Below, piece by piece: positions 14,008-22,686 of a DNA stretch of 32,776 nt. Location: positions 1-32,776 of the forward strand of contig MPNQ01000037.1 of the NCBI GenBank assembly GCA_002239105.1, written 5' to 3'. Below the pieces are notes generated by a model, which worked only from the letters and a program-made list of their open reading frames with translations, searched no databases and was not told the DNA's origin. Both the position numbers and the translations under genes were made by a program. The DNA comes from a marine group bacterium Sva0996 bin134. Lineage in GTDB: Bacteria > Actinomycetota > Acidimicrobiia > Acidimicrobiales > Bin134. How positions within the stretch are numbered: position 1 is the stretch's first letter; every line of letters begins with the position of its first letter.

Positions 14008-14969
14008 GCGTCAACGGCGTCGGAGCTGTGGCGGGTGTCGGCCAGGTGCTGGCGATAGCAGTCGGCCAGGGTGGCCAGGCCGAACCGCAGCTCGTCGGCT
14101 CGCAGGAGGCGCTGCTCCCGGCGGTGGCGGGCATCCATCTCCCGGCGCAGGCGGGCCTGGGCACCCACGTCGGCCTCAATGCGGGCCAGATCCTCGGATT
14201 CGGCTTGCTGAAGAGTGGTGAGGGGGGCCTGGGCCTCATCGATCAGCGCCCGCAGCTCGTCTACCAGAGCCGACACTGTGGCGCCGGTACCGTCCAGACG
14301 GGCGGGCGCGGCGGCCCACGCCCGACGGCGGACGCCGAGGCCGCTGTCGGTGGCCAACAACCGGGCCCGGCTCACGTCGCCGGCCGCGGCGGCCACGATG
14401 TCGTCCAGCCCCTCGGGGGGCACCCCCTCCCGCTCGAGAATGCGGCGGACATCGTCGTCGGGCACGGGGTCGAACTCGACGATGACGCAGCGGGAGACCA
14501 CCGTGGTGTGTTCCGGCGGGATCTCCTGGCTCAACAGCACGATCACCGCGGTGGGGGGCGGCTCTTCGATGGTTTTGAGCAGGCTGGCCACTGCTTCGGG
14601 TTCCGCCGTGTGGAACCGGTCGCAGACGATCACCTTGAGGCGGCCCTCTACCGGGCTGCGGGACGCCTCGAAGATGATCTCATCGGCCTCGGTCACCCGC
14701 AGCGTGCGGCCCTCGGGCTCGTGAATGGACACGTCGGGGTGGCGCCCGGCCAGGGCCAGGCGACGGCCTCGGGAGTCGGCCCCGATCAGCGCGGCGGCAA
14801 AGGCCAGGGCGGCGGTGCGCTTGCCCGTGCCCCGCGGCCCGCAGAACAAATAGGCGTGGACCGGCTGGACCGCAGCCGCCGCCAATATCTCGGCTGCCCG
14901 GGGTTGGCCCTCCAGCGCAACCCAGACATCGTCAACGGCATAGTCAATGCCGGGCAGGGAGTCAGACAC
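13911..14969 (-). CDS. holB: DNA polymerase III delta-prime subunit
   Basis: A 352-residue clamp-loader protein of the AAA+ family; delta-prime helps open the sliding clamp during replication. GPRGTGKRT at 44-52 is the P-loop, SLLKTIEEPPP is the typical Walker B-following helix, and VVSRC carries the SRC sensor motif. There is no zinc-binding Cys cluster and no long C-terminus, which distinguishes it from DnaX. A GTG start at 14969 overlaps the tmk stop by eight bases. The tmk-holB pair is a standard bacterial arrangement. The last 31 codons are duplicated downstream (13031-13127), so the present C-terminus may have been supplied by an inserted cassette; the protein itself seems intact. Confidence 0.9.
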   Translation of the reverse strand: MSDSLPGIDYAVDDVWVALEGQPRAAEILAAAAVQPVHAYLFCGPRGTGKRTAALAFAAALIGADSRGRRLALAGRHPDVSIHEPEGRTLRVTEADEIIFEASRSPVEGRLKVIVCDRFHTAEPEAVASLLKTIEEPPPTAVIVLLSQEIPPEHTTVVSRCVIVEFDPVPDDDVRRILEREGVPPEGLDDIVAAAAGDVSRARLLATDSGLGVRRRAWAAAPARLDGTGATVSALVDELRALIDEAQAPLTTLQQAESEDLARIEADVGAQARLRREMDARHRREQRLLRADELRFGLATLADCYRQHLADTRHSSDAVDAINRIRDAHACLVRNPNEPLLLQALFLSLPRE

Positions 14970-15564
14970 CGACCCGCTCCTGCACGGCGGCGTACACCGC
15001 CTCGGCCACCTCGCCTACCGGGCGGTCTCCGTCGATCACCACCCACTGGTCGGGGTTGTGCTCGGCCAGCGTCCGGTACCCGTCGACCACTCGGCGGTGG
15101 AATTCGGCCGCCTCGGCTTCGATCCGATCGCCCGGCGTTTTCTGGCGCGACAGGGCCACCTCGTCGGAAACCTCCAACAGCACCACCAAGGCGGGTCGGA
15201 GGCCTCCGGTGGCGAAGAGAGAAAGGGCCAAGATCTCTTCGACCCCCAGGCTGCGGCCAAAGCCCTGGTAGGCCAGCGACGACCCGATATAACGGTCGGT
15301 TACCACATCGGTGCCTGCCTCCAAAGCGGGGCGAATCACCTCGTCGACGTGCTGGGCCCGGTCGGCGGCCATCAGCAGCGCCTCAGCCCGAGGCGACACC
15401 GGCAGATCGACCGCATCCAGCACCAGCGAACGAATCCGGGCCCCCAGCTCGGTGGCCCCGGGCTCAAAGGTCAGCCGGGCATCCAATCGCTCGGCCAGCA
15501 GCCGGGCCTGGGTGCTCTTGCCCACGGCCTCGCCCCCCTCGAAAGCGATCAACCGGCCGGTCAT
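14962..15564 (-). CDS. tmk: Thymidylate kinase
   Basis: A 200-residue enzyme that phosphorylates dTMP to dTDP with ATP in the cytoplasm. The start is the ATG at 15564, which overlaps the TGA of the MFS gene. FEGGEAVGKST (8-18) is the P-loop, DRYIGSSLAYQG (90-101) is the substrate-binding DRY(x) motif. FEPGATELG (33-41) replaces the usual REPGGT..LG, so the first arginine is Phe here; this is unusual against textbook family members but other residues are in place. A lid region with RQKTPGDRIE follows. Co-located with holB as in many genomes. Confidence 0.92.
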   Translation of the reverse strand: MTGRLIAFEGGEAVGKSTQARLLAERLDARLTFEPGATELGARIRSLVLDAVDLPVSPRAEALLMAADRAQHVDEVIRPALEAGTDVVTDRYIGSSLAYQGFGRSLGVEEILALSLFATGGLRPALVVLLEVSDEVALSRQKTPGDRIEAEAAEFHRRVVDGYRTLAEHNPDQWVVIDGDRPVGEVAEAVYAAVQERVGV

Positions 15565-16940
15565 GGCTTGGCCTTGCTCCTCGAGGCCAGGGTCAAGAAC
15601 CCGGCAGCAACCATGATGAGAGCCGCAAACCACAGTGTGAGGCGCACACCGGGGATGATCACGTCAAAGCCGAGAATGTTCACATCCTTGTCGAAGAACT
15701 TGTCGGACAGTCCGTTGAGGAACAGGGCCAAAGCCGGCCCGAGCAGCAGGGCAAGCATCACCGACGTCCTCACCAGGGTGAACAGCCCGGCAAACACTCG
15801 GACTCGCAACTCCTCGGTGGCGCTTTCCTGGAGCAGGGTGATTCCCAATACATAAACGGTTCCTGCACACACGCCGAGCCCGCCCACGAGCAGAGACGAG
15901 CCAATCAGAGACCACATCGATGTGGCCACAAACAAGCATGCACCGGCACCGAATACCGCGACCTGAAAAACCCGCTCCTTGTTCAGCCGGTTCTGCCTGA
16001 GTGTCAAACCGACGATTCCCAGAGCCACACCGATCCCCAAGGCGACCATGAAGGCGCGGAACCCGTCACCCCCATCGACATTGAGCACATCCTCGGCAAA
16101 CACCGGTCCCAGCGGGATGATCATGCCGCCACCGATCAGGCCGACGGCCAGGGCAACATTCACCGTCCTCACCGTGGGATTCAAGAAGATGTAGCTCCAA
16201 CCCTCCCGCAAGTCTTGAAACACCTGCTCTGGCGCCCACACCCGGGTTGATCCATCGGATCCAACCTCCGTCGATTGTGCGACCTGAGGGCCTCGGGGCA
16301 GGACCAGCCGGGAGATTATGGCCGCCGAGGCCACGAAGGTGGCCGCATCGATGTAGAACGCCATCGACTCCGCGTCGATTCGCAGGAAGTCGACGGCGCT
16401 GACCCGCTCGATCACCGTGGCCAAGCTGGCCAAACCGATGGAGACGCCCGCGGCCACCGGGAACGTGCCGTAGGCGGCAACCAGCGAGAGCGAGTTGACC
16501 CCGGTCAGCTTCTCTCGGGGCACCAGGTTGGGAACTGAGGCTTCTTTGGCCGGGGCCCACAGCAGGGCAAACACCTCGAGGATCAGCGAGGCCACCACAA
16601 GCTGCCAGACAAAATCCACAAACGGCAGCCATAGCAGGGTGAAGGCCCGTCCCAGATCGCACACGACCATCGTTCGCTTGCGATCCCAGCGGTCCACCAG
16701 CACCCCGGCAGCCGAGCCGAATATGAGCCCGGGCAGGAAGCGGGCGATCATCACATAGGCCACCGAGGCTTCCGGTGTGCCGCCGCCCACGCGGTCGGCG
16801 GTAATGAGAATGGCGAACAAGGCCAGCCAGTCGCCGCCAGAGGAAAAGATCTGGGCAATCCACAGTCGGAAGTACTGGGCGCTGCCGAATATCCGGTCAA
16901 CCCGGTTTGAGGCCACCGCGGAGGATTCCTCAAAAGCCAT
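15561..16940 (-). CDS. MFS transporter (EntS/MFS_3-like)
   Basis: A 459-residue inner-membrane protein with about 12 hydrophobic helices. The loop after helix 2 reads GVLVDRWDRKRTMVVCDLGRA, the classical MFS motif A region (D-R-x-x-R-K/R), and the extended N-terminal helix FRLWIAQIFSSGGDWLALFA is typical of the MFS_3/enterobactin-exporter type. Substrate cannot be inferred. It stands between topA (37 bp upstream) and tmk (four-base overlap), so it is co-transcribed with replication genes, an arrangement seen in some actinobacteria. A polar central loop of ~50 residues (SDGSTRVWAPEQVFQDLREGW) separates the two halves. Confidence 0.82.
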   Translation of the reverse strand: MAFEESSAVASNRVDRIFGSAQYFRLWIAQIFSSGGDWLALFAILITADRVGGGTPEASVAYVMIARFLPGLIFGSAAGVLVDRWDRKRTMVVCDLGRAFTLLWLPFVDFVWQLVVASLILEVFALLWAPAKEASVPNLVPREKLTGVNSLSLVAAYGTFPVAAGVSIGLASLATVIERVSAVDFLRIDAESMAFYIDAATFVASAAIISRLVLPRGPQVAQSTEVGSDGSTRVWAPEQVFQDLREGWSYIFLNPTVRTVNVALAVGLIGGGMIIPLGPVFAEDVLNVDGGDGFRAFMVALGIGVALGIVGLTLRQNRLNKERVFQVAVFGAGACLFVATSMWSLIGSSLLVGGLGVCAGTVYVLGITLLQESATEELRVRVFAGLFTLVRTSVMLALLLGPALALFLNGLSDKFFDKDVNILGFDVIIPGVRLTLWFAALIMVAAGFLTLASRSKAKP

Positions 16941-16977
16941 ACCGGGCCGCCTCCACCCGCTCAGGGTAGCTACTGGC

Positions 16978-19704
16978 TCACGAGCCAGACTTAGGCTGCG
17001 GCTTTTTCTTTGCCGGAGACTTCTTTTTTGCCGCCGATTTCTTTGCGGCTGGCTTGCGGCGGGTTGCCGGCTTGCCGCCCCCGGCGGCCACCTTGTCGCG
17101 GCGGATCTGAAGCAACTCCGCCGCCCGTTCCACCGACAGCGTCTCCACCGAGTCGCCCTTGCCCAGCGACGCGTTCACCTCGCCGTCGGTCACGTAGGGG
17201 CCATAGCGGCCGTCTTTGACCAACATGGGCTTGTCGGTGGCCGGATCGGGACCCAAGTCTCGCAGGGGGGGCTTGGCTGTCTGACCCCGTCGGCGCCGGG
17301 GCTGGGCCAACAGCTCCAGGCACTGTTCCAAGGTGATGGTGAACAGCTGGTCTTCGGATTCGAGGCTTCGGTTTTCTTTGCCCTTGCTGAGGTACGGCCC
17401 GTAGCGCCCGTTCTGAACCACAACCTCGGTGTCGTCGGCAGGATCAGTGCCCACCACTCGGGGCAGCGACAGCACCTTTAGGGCATCGTCGAGGGTGACC
17501 GTCTCGAGCTGCATATCGGCCAGCAGCGATGCCCGCTTGGGCTTCTCCCCGTCATTGGCGGGATCGTCGCCCACTTGGACGTAGGGCCCGAACCGCCCCG
17601 TGCGAACAACCACCTCCAGGCCGGTCTCAGGATCGGTGCCCAGGGTGCGATCACCAGAGGGGGCAGCAATGAAGGAGAGCGCCCGGTCGAGGGTCAACTC
17701 GTCGGGGGGCAGGTCGTCGGGGACGCTGGCCCGGTCTTCTCCGCACTGCACATAGGGGCCGTAGCGGCCGACCCTGACCACCACCGGCTCACCGTTGGTG
17801 TGGATGCCGAGGGGAATGGAGTTCACCGCCCGGGCATCAATGTCGCCCAGGCGGTCGGAAACGGCGGTGCGAAGCCCGTACTTGGCCACGCCGTGGGCCG
17901 ACTCGTCATCGGGTTCCCCCTCGGCTGGTCCGAAATAGAACCTGCTCAGCCAGGGAATGGCCTCCCGGTCGCCCGAGGCAATGCCGTCGAGGTCGTCTTC
18001 CATGCGGGCGGTGAAGGCATAGTCCACCAGGTTGGGGAAATGCTGCTCCAGCAAGCTGACCACAGAAAACGCGGTGAACGACGGCACCAGTGCCGAACCC
18101 TTCTTCCACACGTAGCCCCGGTCGACGATGGTGTTCATGATGGCGGCGTAGGTGGACGGCCGGCCCACGCCCAGCTCTTCCAGCCTTCTCACCAGCGACG
18201 CCTCGGTATAGCGGGCGGGCGGTTGGGTGGAGTGGCCAGTAGGGGACATCTCGTCGATGCCCAACGGATCGCCGGCCGCCAGCGCGGGCATGCGTCGCTC
18301 GGCCTCTTCGGGGTCGGCCTCGTCGTCGGTGCCCTCGGTGTACACCCGGCGGAAGCCCTCATGGGTGATCACCGTTCCCGCTGCCGAGAAGACGGCGCCG
18401 CGCCCGTCGTCGGTGGTACCGCCGAGGCTTACATGAACGGTCTCGCCCACGGTGTCGGTCATCTGGGAGGCCACGGTGCGCTGCCAGATGAGCTCGTAAA
18501 CCCGAGCCTCCATCTGGGGCACCTCGCCCCTCACCTCCTCGGGCGAGCGGAACCGGTCGCCCGAGGGGCGGATAGCCTCGTGCGCCTCTTGGGCGTTCTT
18601 GACCTTCTTGGCGTAGTGGCGAGGCTTGTCCGGCAGAAAAGAGGCACCGTAGCGCTCCGAGACGGCGCCGCGTGCCGCCCGCAGGGCGGTGTCCGACAAG
18701 GTGGTGCTGTCGGTCCGCATATAGGTGATGTAGCCCTTCTCATACAGGGATTGGGCCGCTCTCATGGCCATGGCCGCCGACAGTCGCAGCTTGCGCCCAG
18801 CCTCCTGTTGGAAGGTGGAGGTCATGAACGGCGCCGCGGGACGGCGGCGATAGGGCTTCACCTCAACGGACCGCACGGCAATCTCAGCCTCGGACAGCCC
18901 TTGAGCCAAGGCCAAGGCGGCTTGTTCATCCAGGTGGACAACCTCGGGGCTGCGGAGCAGGCCGCCGGTGGTGAAATCCTTGCCGGTAGCCACCTTGGCC
19001 CCGTCCACCGTGGTGAGGGTGGCGCCGAAGGTCGGGGGATCGCCGGGTTCCTGTTCGCCCAGAACCCGGAACACCGCGCTCAGACTCCAATAGTCGGCCA
19101 CAGTGAAGGCCATGCGCTCCCGCTCGCGCTCGACCACGATGCGGGTGGCCACACTCTGCACCCGGCCGGCTGAGAGGCGGGGCAGCACCTTCTTCCACAG
19201 CACAGGGGACACTTCGTAGCCGTACAGCCGGTCCAAGAGCCGACGGGCCTCCTGGGCGTCCACCAAGCGGCGGTCCAGATCCCGGGGCGACTCAATGGCC
19301 GCTTGAATGGCCGACGGGGTGATCTCGTGGAACACCATCCGCTTGACGTTGACGCCCGACTTCGGAGACAGGACTTCCAACAAGTGCCAGGCAATGGCCT
19401 CTCCCTCGCGGTCCTCATCGGTGGCGAGATACAGCTCGTCGGCTTCCTTGAGCAGTTGCTTCAGCTTGCGAATCTGGGCCTTCTTGTCGGAGGGCACCAC
19501 ATAGAGCGGTTTGAAGTCGTTGTCGACGTCGATCCCCAGACGCGACCACGACTCGCTCCGATAGGCCGCCGGCACCTCGCTGGCGTTGCTGGGCAGGTCC
19601 CGGATGTGCCCGATGGAAGATTCAACGGCGTAGTCGCCTCCCAAATAGCCCGCGATGGTCTTGGCCTTGGCCGGAGACTCGACGATTACGAGGGCGTTGG
19701 GCAC
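16978..19704 (-). CDS. topA: DNA topoisomerase I
   Basis: A 908-residue type IA topoisomerase that relaxes negative supercoils. The TOPRIM domain is at the N-terminus (VIVESPAKAKTI with E9; LATDEDREGEAIAWH with the DxDxE acids). SAGRVQSVATRIV and the catalytic YITYMRTDST, nucleophile Tyr328, follow. Instead of zinc fingers, the C-terminus has four GR(Y/F)GPY repeats near residues 646, 705, 768 and 833, and then a Lys/Ala/Pro-rich basic tail (KKSAAKKKSPAKKKP), the form typical of actinobacteria. A GTG start at 19704 has TAGCTT six bases upstream and no ribosome site, so the transcript is probably leaderless. First gene of topA-MFS-tmk-holB. Confidence 0.97.
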   Translation of the reverse strand: MPNALVIVESPAKAKTIAGYLGGDYAVESSIGHIRDLPSNASEVPAAYRSESWSRLGIDVDNDFKPLYVVPSDKKAQIRKLKQLLKEADELYLATDEDREGEAIAWHLLEVLSPKSGVNVKRMVFHEITPSAIQAAIESPRDLDRRLVDAQEARRLLDRLYGYEVSPVLWKKVLPRLSAGRVQSVATRIVVERERERMAFTVADYWSLSAVFRVLGEQEPGDPPTFGATLTTVDGAKVATGKDFTTGGLLRSPEVVHLDEQAALALAQGLSEAEIAVRSVEVKPYRRRPAAPFMTSTFQQEAGRKLRLSAAMAMRAAQSLYEKGYITYMRTDSTTLSDTALRAARGAVSERYGASFLPDKPRHYAKKVKNAQEAHEAIRPSGDRFRSPEEVRGEVPQMEARVYELIWQRTVASQMTDTVGETVHVSLGGTTDDGRGAVFSAAGTVITHEGFRRVYTEGTDDEADPEEAERRMPALAAGDPLGIDEMSPTGHSTQPPARYTEASLVRRLEELGVGRPSTYAAIMNTIVDRGYVWKKGSALVPSFTAFSVVSLLEQHFPNLVDYAFTARMEDDLDGIASGDREAIPWLSRFYFGPAEGEPDDESAHGVAKYGLRTAVSDRLGDIDARAVNSIPLGIHTNGEPVVVRVGRYGPYVQCGEDRASVPDDLPPDELTLDRALSFIAAPSGDRTLGTDPETGLEVVVRTGRFGPYVQVGDDPANDGEKPKRASLLADMQLETVTLDDALKVLSLPRVVGTDPADDTEVVVQNGRYGPYLSKGKENRSLESEDQLFTITLEQCLELLAQPRRRRGQTAKPPLRDLGPDPATDKPMLVKDGRYGPYVTDGEVNASLGKGDSVETLSVERAAELLQIRRDKVAAGGGKPATRRKPAAKKSAAKKKSPAKKKPQPKSGS

Positions 19705-19716
19705 GGGGAGAAGCTA
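19705..19716 (-). promoter_or_regulatory. Probable -10 of topA, leaderless type
   Basis: On the minus strand TAGCTT (19716-19711) is followed by six bases and then the GTG start of topA. There is no purine-rich ribosome site, so transcription likely starts at the GTG itself. Confidence 0.45.
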
Positions 19717-19777
19717 GGGGCTGGATGGGAGTGGATGTCAAGCAGACCCTAAACCCAAGCGGTGACAACTTTGGGGA

Positions 19778-21115
19778 TCAGGCTTTGTCTGCGTACTTGG
19801 GCGGGGGCTCGGTGCGGGACAAGATTGCCATGCCAACGACCGCCGCGACCAGCGATCCCACGAGAATGCCGATCTTGGACTCATCGGCAATGGCCGAGTC
19901 GCCGAAGGCCAAACCGGAGATGAAAAGCGACACGGTGAAGCCGATGCCGGCCACCATGGCCAACCCCATCATGTGGGGGCCGGTCATGGACTTTGGAATG
20001 GTGACCCAGCCCAACCGGTGGGCGATCCACGAGAACAGCGAGATGCCCGCGGTCTTGCCCACCACCAGCCCAAGAACCACCCCTAGAGTCACCCGCGAGG
20101 TAGCCGCATCGGAGAGCACGCCGCCCGAGAGTTCCACCCCTGCTGCGGACAAAGCGAAGAGGGGAATGATGATGTAGCCGGCGATGGGGTGGAGCAGTTC
20201 CTCAATCCGCAGGCTGACCGGCTGCGACTCTCGAATGTGGAATCCGACCCGGCGCACGTCGTCGAGGTGTACGACGTCTTGCATTTGGAGCCAATTGGCC
20301 CAGCGGCGGGCCTCATCCTCTGACTGGAGGGGCCTGGCCGGCGTGATCAGGCCGAGGACCACCCCGGCAATGGTGGCGTGGACCCCGGATTCAAACACGG
20401 CAAGCCAAAAGGCCACTCCTATGACGAGGTAGACCGGCAGATACCAAACATGCAGTCGGCGCAGCACCAGAATAGCGCCCAGCAAAATGGCCGCGGTGAG
20501 CAGCCAATTGCCCGAGAGGTCGCTGGTGTAGAAGATAGCGATCACCAAAATGGCGCCGATGTCGTCGACTATGGCCAGGGTCAGCAGGAACACCTTCATC
20601 TGGCGTGGAATCCGGTTGCCGAGCAGCGACAGGACACCCATGGCAAAGGCGATGTCGGTGGCCATGGGGATGCCCCAGCCGTCCTGGCCCGGGCCGCCAG
20701 CATTTAAAGCGAAGAAAACGAGGGCGGGCACCACCATCCCGCCGAGGGCGGCCACAGCGGGCAGCGCGGCGAAGCGGGGATCGCGGAGCTGCCCGTTCAC
20801 CAACTCCCGCTTGATCTCCAAGCCGACCACGAAGAAGAACACCGCCATCAGGCCGTCATGGACGATCTTCTCGAGATCGTGGTCAAAGTGGTAGTCGCCC
20901 ACCGAGAACGACACATGAGTGTGCCAAAAGTCGTCGTAGGAGCTCTGCCAGGGGGAGTTGACCCAAACGAGGGCGACCACGGTGGCGATCAGCATGAGGA
21001 CGCCGCCAGCGGCTTCAATGGCCGCGAATTGGTGTATGGGCCGGCCGATGAATCGAGCCAACCGACTGGGGCCTCCCAGAAAAGTCAGATCGCTGAGAAG
21101 ATTCTTGTCAGCCAT
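19778..21115 (-). CDS. nhaA: Na+/H+ antiporter NhaA
   Basis: A 445-residue membrane antiporter that expels Na+ in exchange for protons. The two transport sites are present and correctly spaced: D154 in MATDIAFAMG and D184-D185 in AIVDDIGAI, as in E. coli D133 and D163-D164. Other family blocks are clear: FFFVVGLEIKREL (93-105), HPIAGYIIIPLFALSAAGV. Slightly longer than the E. coli protein (388) because of an extra N-terminal segment and a longer central loop. Start ATG 21115 with a close GGAG. It is separated from topA by 73 bases and probably has its own promoter (TACGTT just upstream). Confidence 0.95.
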   Translation of the reverse strand: MADKNLLSDLTFLGGPSRLARFIGRPIHQFAAIEAAGGVLMLIATVVALVWVNSPWQSSYDDFWHTHVSFSVGDYHFDHDLEKIVHDGLMAVFFFVVGLEIKRELVNGQLRDPRFAALPAVAALGGMVVPALVFFALNAGGPGQDGWGIPMATDIAFAMGVLSLLGNRIPRQMKVFLLTLAIVDDIGAILVIAIFYTSDLSGNWLLTAAILLGAILVLRRLHVWYLPVYLVIGVAFWLAVFESGVHATIAGVVLGLITPARPLQSEDEARRWANWLQMQDVVHLDDVRRVGFHIRESQPVSLRIEELLHPIAGYIIIPLFALSAAGVELSGGVLSDAATSRVTLGVVLGLVVGKTAGISLFSWIAHRLGWVTIPKSMTGPHMMGLAMVAGIGFTVSLFISGLAFGDSAIADESKIGILVGSLVAAVVGMAILSRTEPPPKYADKA

Positions 21116-21189
21116 CGGCTCCGAACGTAGCTTCTTCAGGCTCGGCGTACTCAGTCACAGCGGATTGAGAGCTCTTGTTCATGGACAAT

Positions 21190-21639
21190 TCAGGCATTCG
21201 AATTGTTGGATGACAGGCGAATGGACAGGGAAACCTCGGTGCCGTCGGGGCCGCTGTGGATCTCGATATCGTCGGACAAGACCCGCATGAGATATATGCC
21301 CAAGCCCCGTTCATAGTTCAAACGGCTGGGATCGTCGGGCTCGGGCAAGACCTGAATCTGGTCGGGATAAAAGCCGAAGCCCCGGTCGGTGATGTGGAAT
21401 TCGAGGCGATCAGACGTGAGAGTGCAGCGGATCCGAATGGAGTCGTCGCAGCAGGCCCGGGCATGGGCCTCAATAGCGTTGGTGGTGGCCTCGGAGACAG
21501 CCACCTTGAAGTCCTCTACGCGCTCCCTGCTCAGGTGGGTGTCCATCTCGGCGGCCTCGACCACCAAGGAGCGAACCAGCGACAGGTATTCGGGGCGAGC
21601 GGGAATCTCGAAGTCGATGCTGGTGGGATCGGAGCTCAC
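21190..21639 (-). CDS. Anti-sigma factor / serine kinase of RsbW type (GHKL ATPase)
   Basis: A 149-residue GHKL-fold protein. GTG 21639 was chosen as start because it overlaps the TGA of the STAS gene and because residues upstream look non-coding. The N box is SEATTNAIEAHA (49-60), G1 is DRGFGF (85-90), G2 is ERGLGIYLMR (110-119). Such proteins bind and inactivate a sigma factor and phosphorylate their STAS partner. The pairing with the STAS gene gives a partner-switch module; no sigma factor or PP2C phosphatase gene is next to it. It could instead regulate something other than a sigma factor. Confidence 0.8.
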   Translation of the reverse strand: MSSDPTSIDFEIPARPEYLSLVRSLVVEAAEMDTHLSRERVEDFKVAVSEATTNAIEAHARACCDDSIRIRCTLTSDRLEFHITDRGFGFYPDQIQVLPEPDDPSRLNYERGLGIYLMRVLSDDIEIHSGPDGTEVSLSIRLSSNNSNA

Positions 21640-21980
21640 GAGTCGGAGTCCTGGGTGGCTGAAGAGACCGAGTCGAACACATCTAGAACTCGGTCTAGCC
21701 GGGTGAGCTCGATGAGCTCGGCGAGGCGGGAACCCGCCATCACCAGCCGGATGTCTCCCCCGGAGCTTCGCACGCGCTTGGCCGCGCCCATCAGCACGCC
21801 CAACCCGGTGGAATCGATGAAATCCACCCCGGAGAGGTCGATCACCACGTTTTGGGCACCGGTACTGATCACCGCAAGCAGCCGCTGCCGAAAGCGGGGG
21901 GCGGTGGCCATGTCGATCTCGCCGGTCACCGTCAAGATCTCCCACTGCCCCCGTGAGGCAATGGAGACACCGAATTCCAC
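21636..21980 (-). CDS. STAS-domain anti-sigma factor antagonist (RsbV/SpoIIAA type)
   Basis: A 114-residue single STAS domain. The phosphorylation site motif DSTGLGVL (56-63) is intact, with Ser57 as the residue that the RsbW-type kinase would modify. Unphosphorylated protein sequesters the anti-sigma factor and so releases a sigma factor. Starts at GTG 21980, and ends within a four-base overlap (GTGA) with the downstream kinase gene. Together they form a stress or envelope-response switch. Confidence 0.88.
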   Translation of the reverse strand: MEFGVSIASRGQWEILTVTGEIDMATAPRFRQRLLAVISTGAQNVVIDLSGVDFIDSTGLGVLMGAAKRVRSSGGDIRLVMAGSRLAELIELTRLDRVLDVFDSVSSATQDSDS

Positions 21981-22027
21981 GAAATATCAGACTAGTGGTA
22001 GTACCAAATCGTTTCTGGCTACTGGTG

Positions 22028-22426
22028 TTATTCCACTCGAACGGTCAACGATTCCTGAATGGTCGCCGCGGGGAACAGACGCCCCACGATGGGTACGGAA
22101 AGCTTGGGGCGATAGCGCACCGTCACCCTGAGAAGACCCCCTGTCGTCCGGCTCCCTTCGGTGTCTACCTCCAATCTGGAGGGGTCCAGTTGGGTGGCGG
22201 AGATGGCGGCCGCAGCGGCCGCCTCGGTAGTGGGAGCGACCGCCGCGGCCCGAACCGCTTCCCGGGCGGCGTGGACCACCAGAATGTGGTCGCGCACCAG
22301 CAGCCCCACCTGCACCAGTGCCAGCACTACCGCCATGATCAGCGGAAGCACCAGCGCCGTCTCGACCGCAGCCTGGCCCCGCTCGCGGCGCTGCGGATCC
22401 GCAGGCGGGCGGAGCCAGTCGATCAC
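22028..22426 (-). CDS. tadE: TadE-like minor pilin
   Basis: A 132-residue protein with a class III prepilin signal: RERGQAAVETALVLPLIM, with cleavage after Gly17 and the conserved Glu22 at +5, then a single membrane helix. The C-terminal ~90 residues form a TadE-like extracytoplasmic part. The GTG at 22426 was chosen because it gives a short basic leader and lies four bases after the stop of the pilin gene; a longer start would overlap it. Last gene of the Tad operon. TadE-type pseudopilins help assemble Flp fibres. Confidence 0.82.
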   Translation of the reverse strand: MIDWLRPPADPQRRERGQAAVETALVLPLIMAVVLALVQVGLLVRDHILVVHAAREAVRAAAVAPTTEAAAAAAISATQLDPSRLEVDTEGSRTTGGLLRVTVRYRPKLSVPIVGRLFPAATIQESLTVRVE

Positions 22427-22430
22427 CGGC

Positions 22431-22637
22431 TCAGCTGACGAGACCGGTGATGTGGCGAAATACGGCGTCGAGGAGGTTTCCGATGCGGTTGGTCTTGGTG
22501 ACCCAGGAAACCAGGAGCATGGCCACGGCGGCCGCCCCCAACAAGATGAGGGCATACTCGGCGGTGGCCTGGCCTCGGTCGGACCGACGTTGGGCCAACC
22601 ATGCATGCAAGGTGATCAGCAATCGAATCAGAATCAT
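22431..22637 (-). CDS. Flp-like major pilin (DUF4244 type)
   Basis: A 68-residue prepilin, start ATG 22637. The class III signal is RGQATAEYALILL: processing after Gly22, Glu27 at +5 and Tyr28 at +6, the classical GxxxxEY of Flp pilins. The N-part before it is basic (WLAQRRSDRG). The mature peptide (46 residues) is a hydrophobic helix followed by a short polar tail. The DUF4244 family replaces Flp in many actinobacterial Tad loci. It sits between tadC and tadE, so it is probably the fibre subunit. Confidence 0.85.
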   Translation of the reverse strand: MILIRLLITLHAWLAQRRSDRGQATAEYALILLGAAAVAMLLVSWVTKTNRIGNLLDAVFRHITGLVS

Positions 22638-22686
22638 GAGATGTACCTGTGTGGGAAGGACGCGACGGGGGAAGTGAGGCTCAGGA

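Noticed and set aside
13941..16250. 769-codon plus-strand frame opposite holB, tmk and the MFS gene
   Set aside because: Typical antisense artefact of high GC; the minus-strand genes have clear catalytic motifs.
17575..19173. 532-codon plus-strand frame opposite topA
   Set aside because: It mirrors topA; translation is Gly/His/Val-rich and has no domain.
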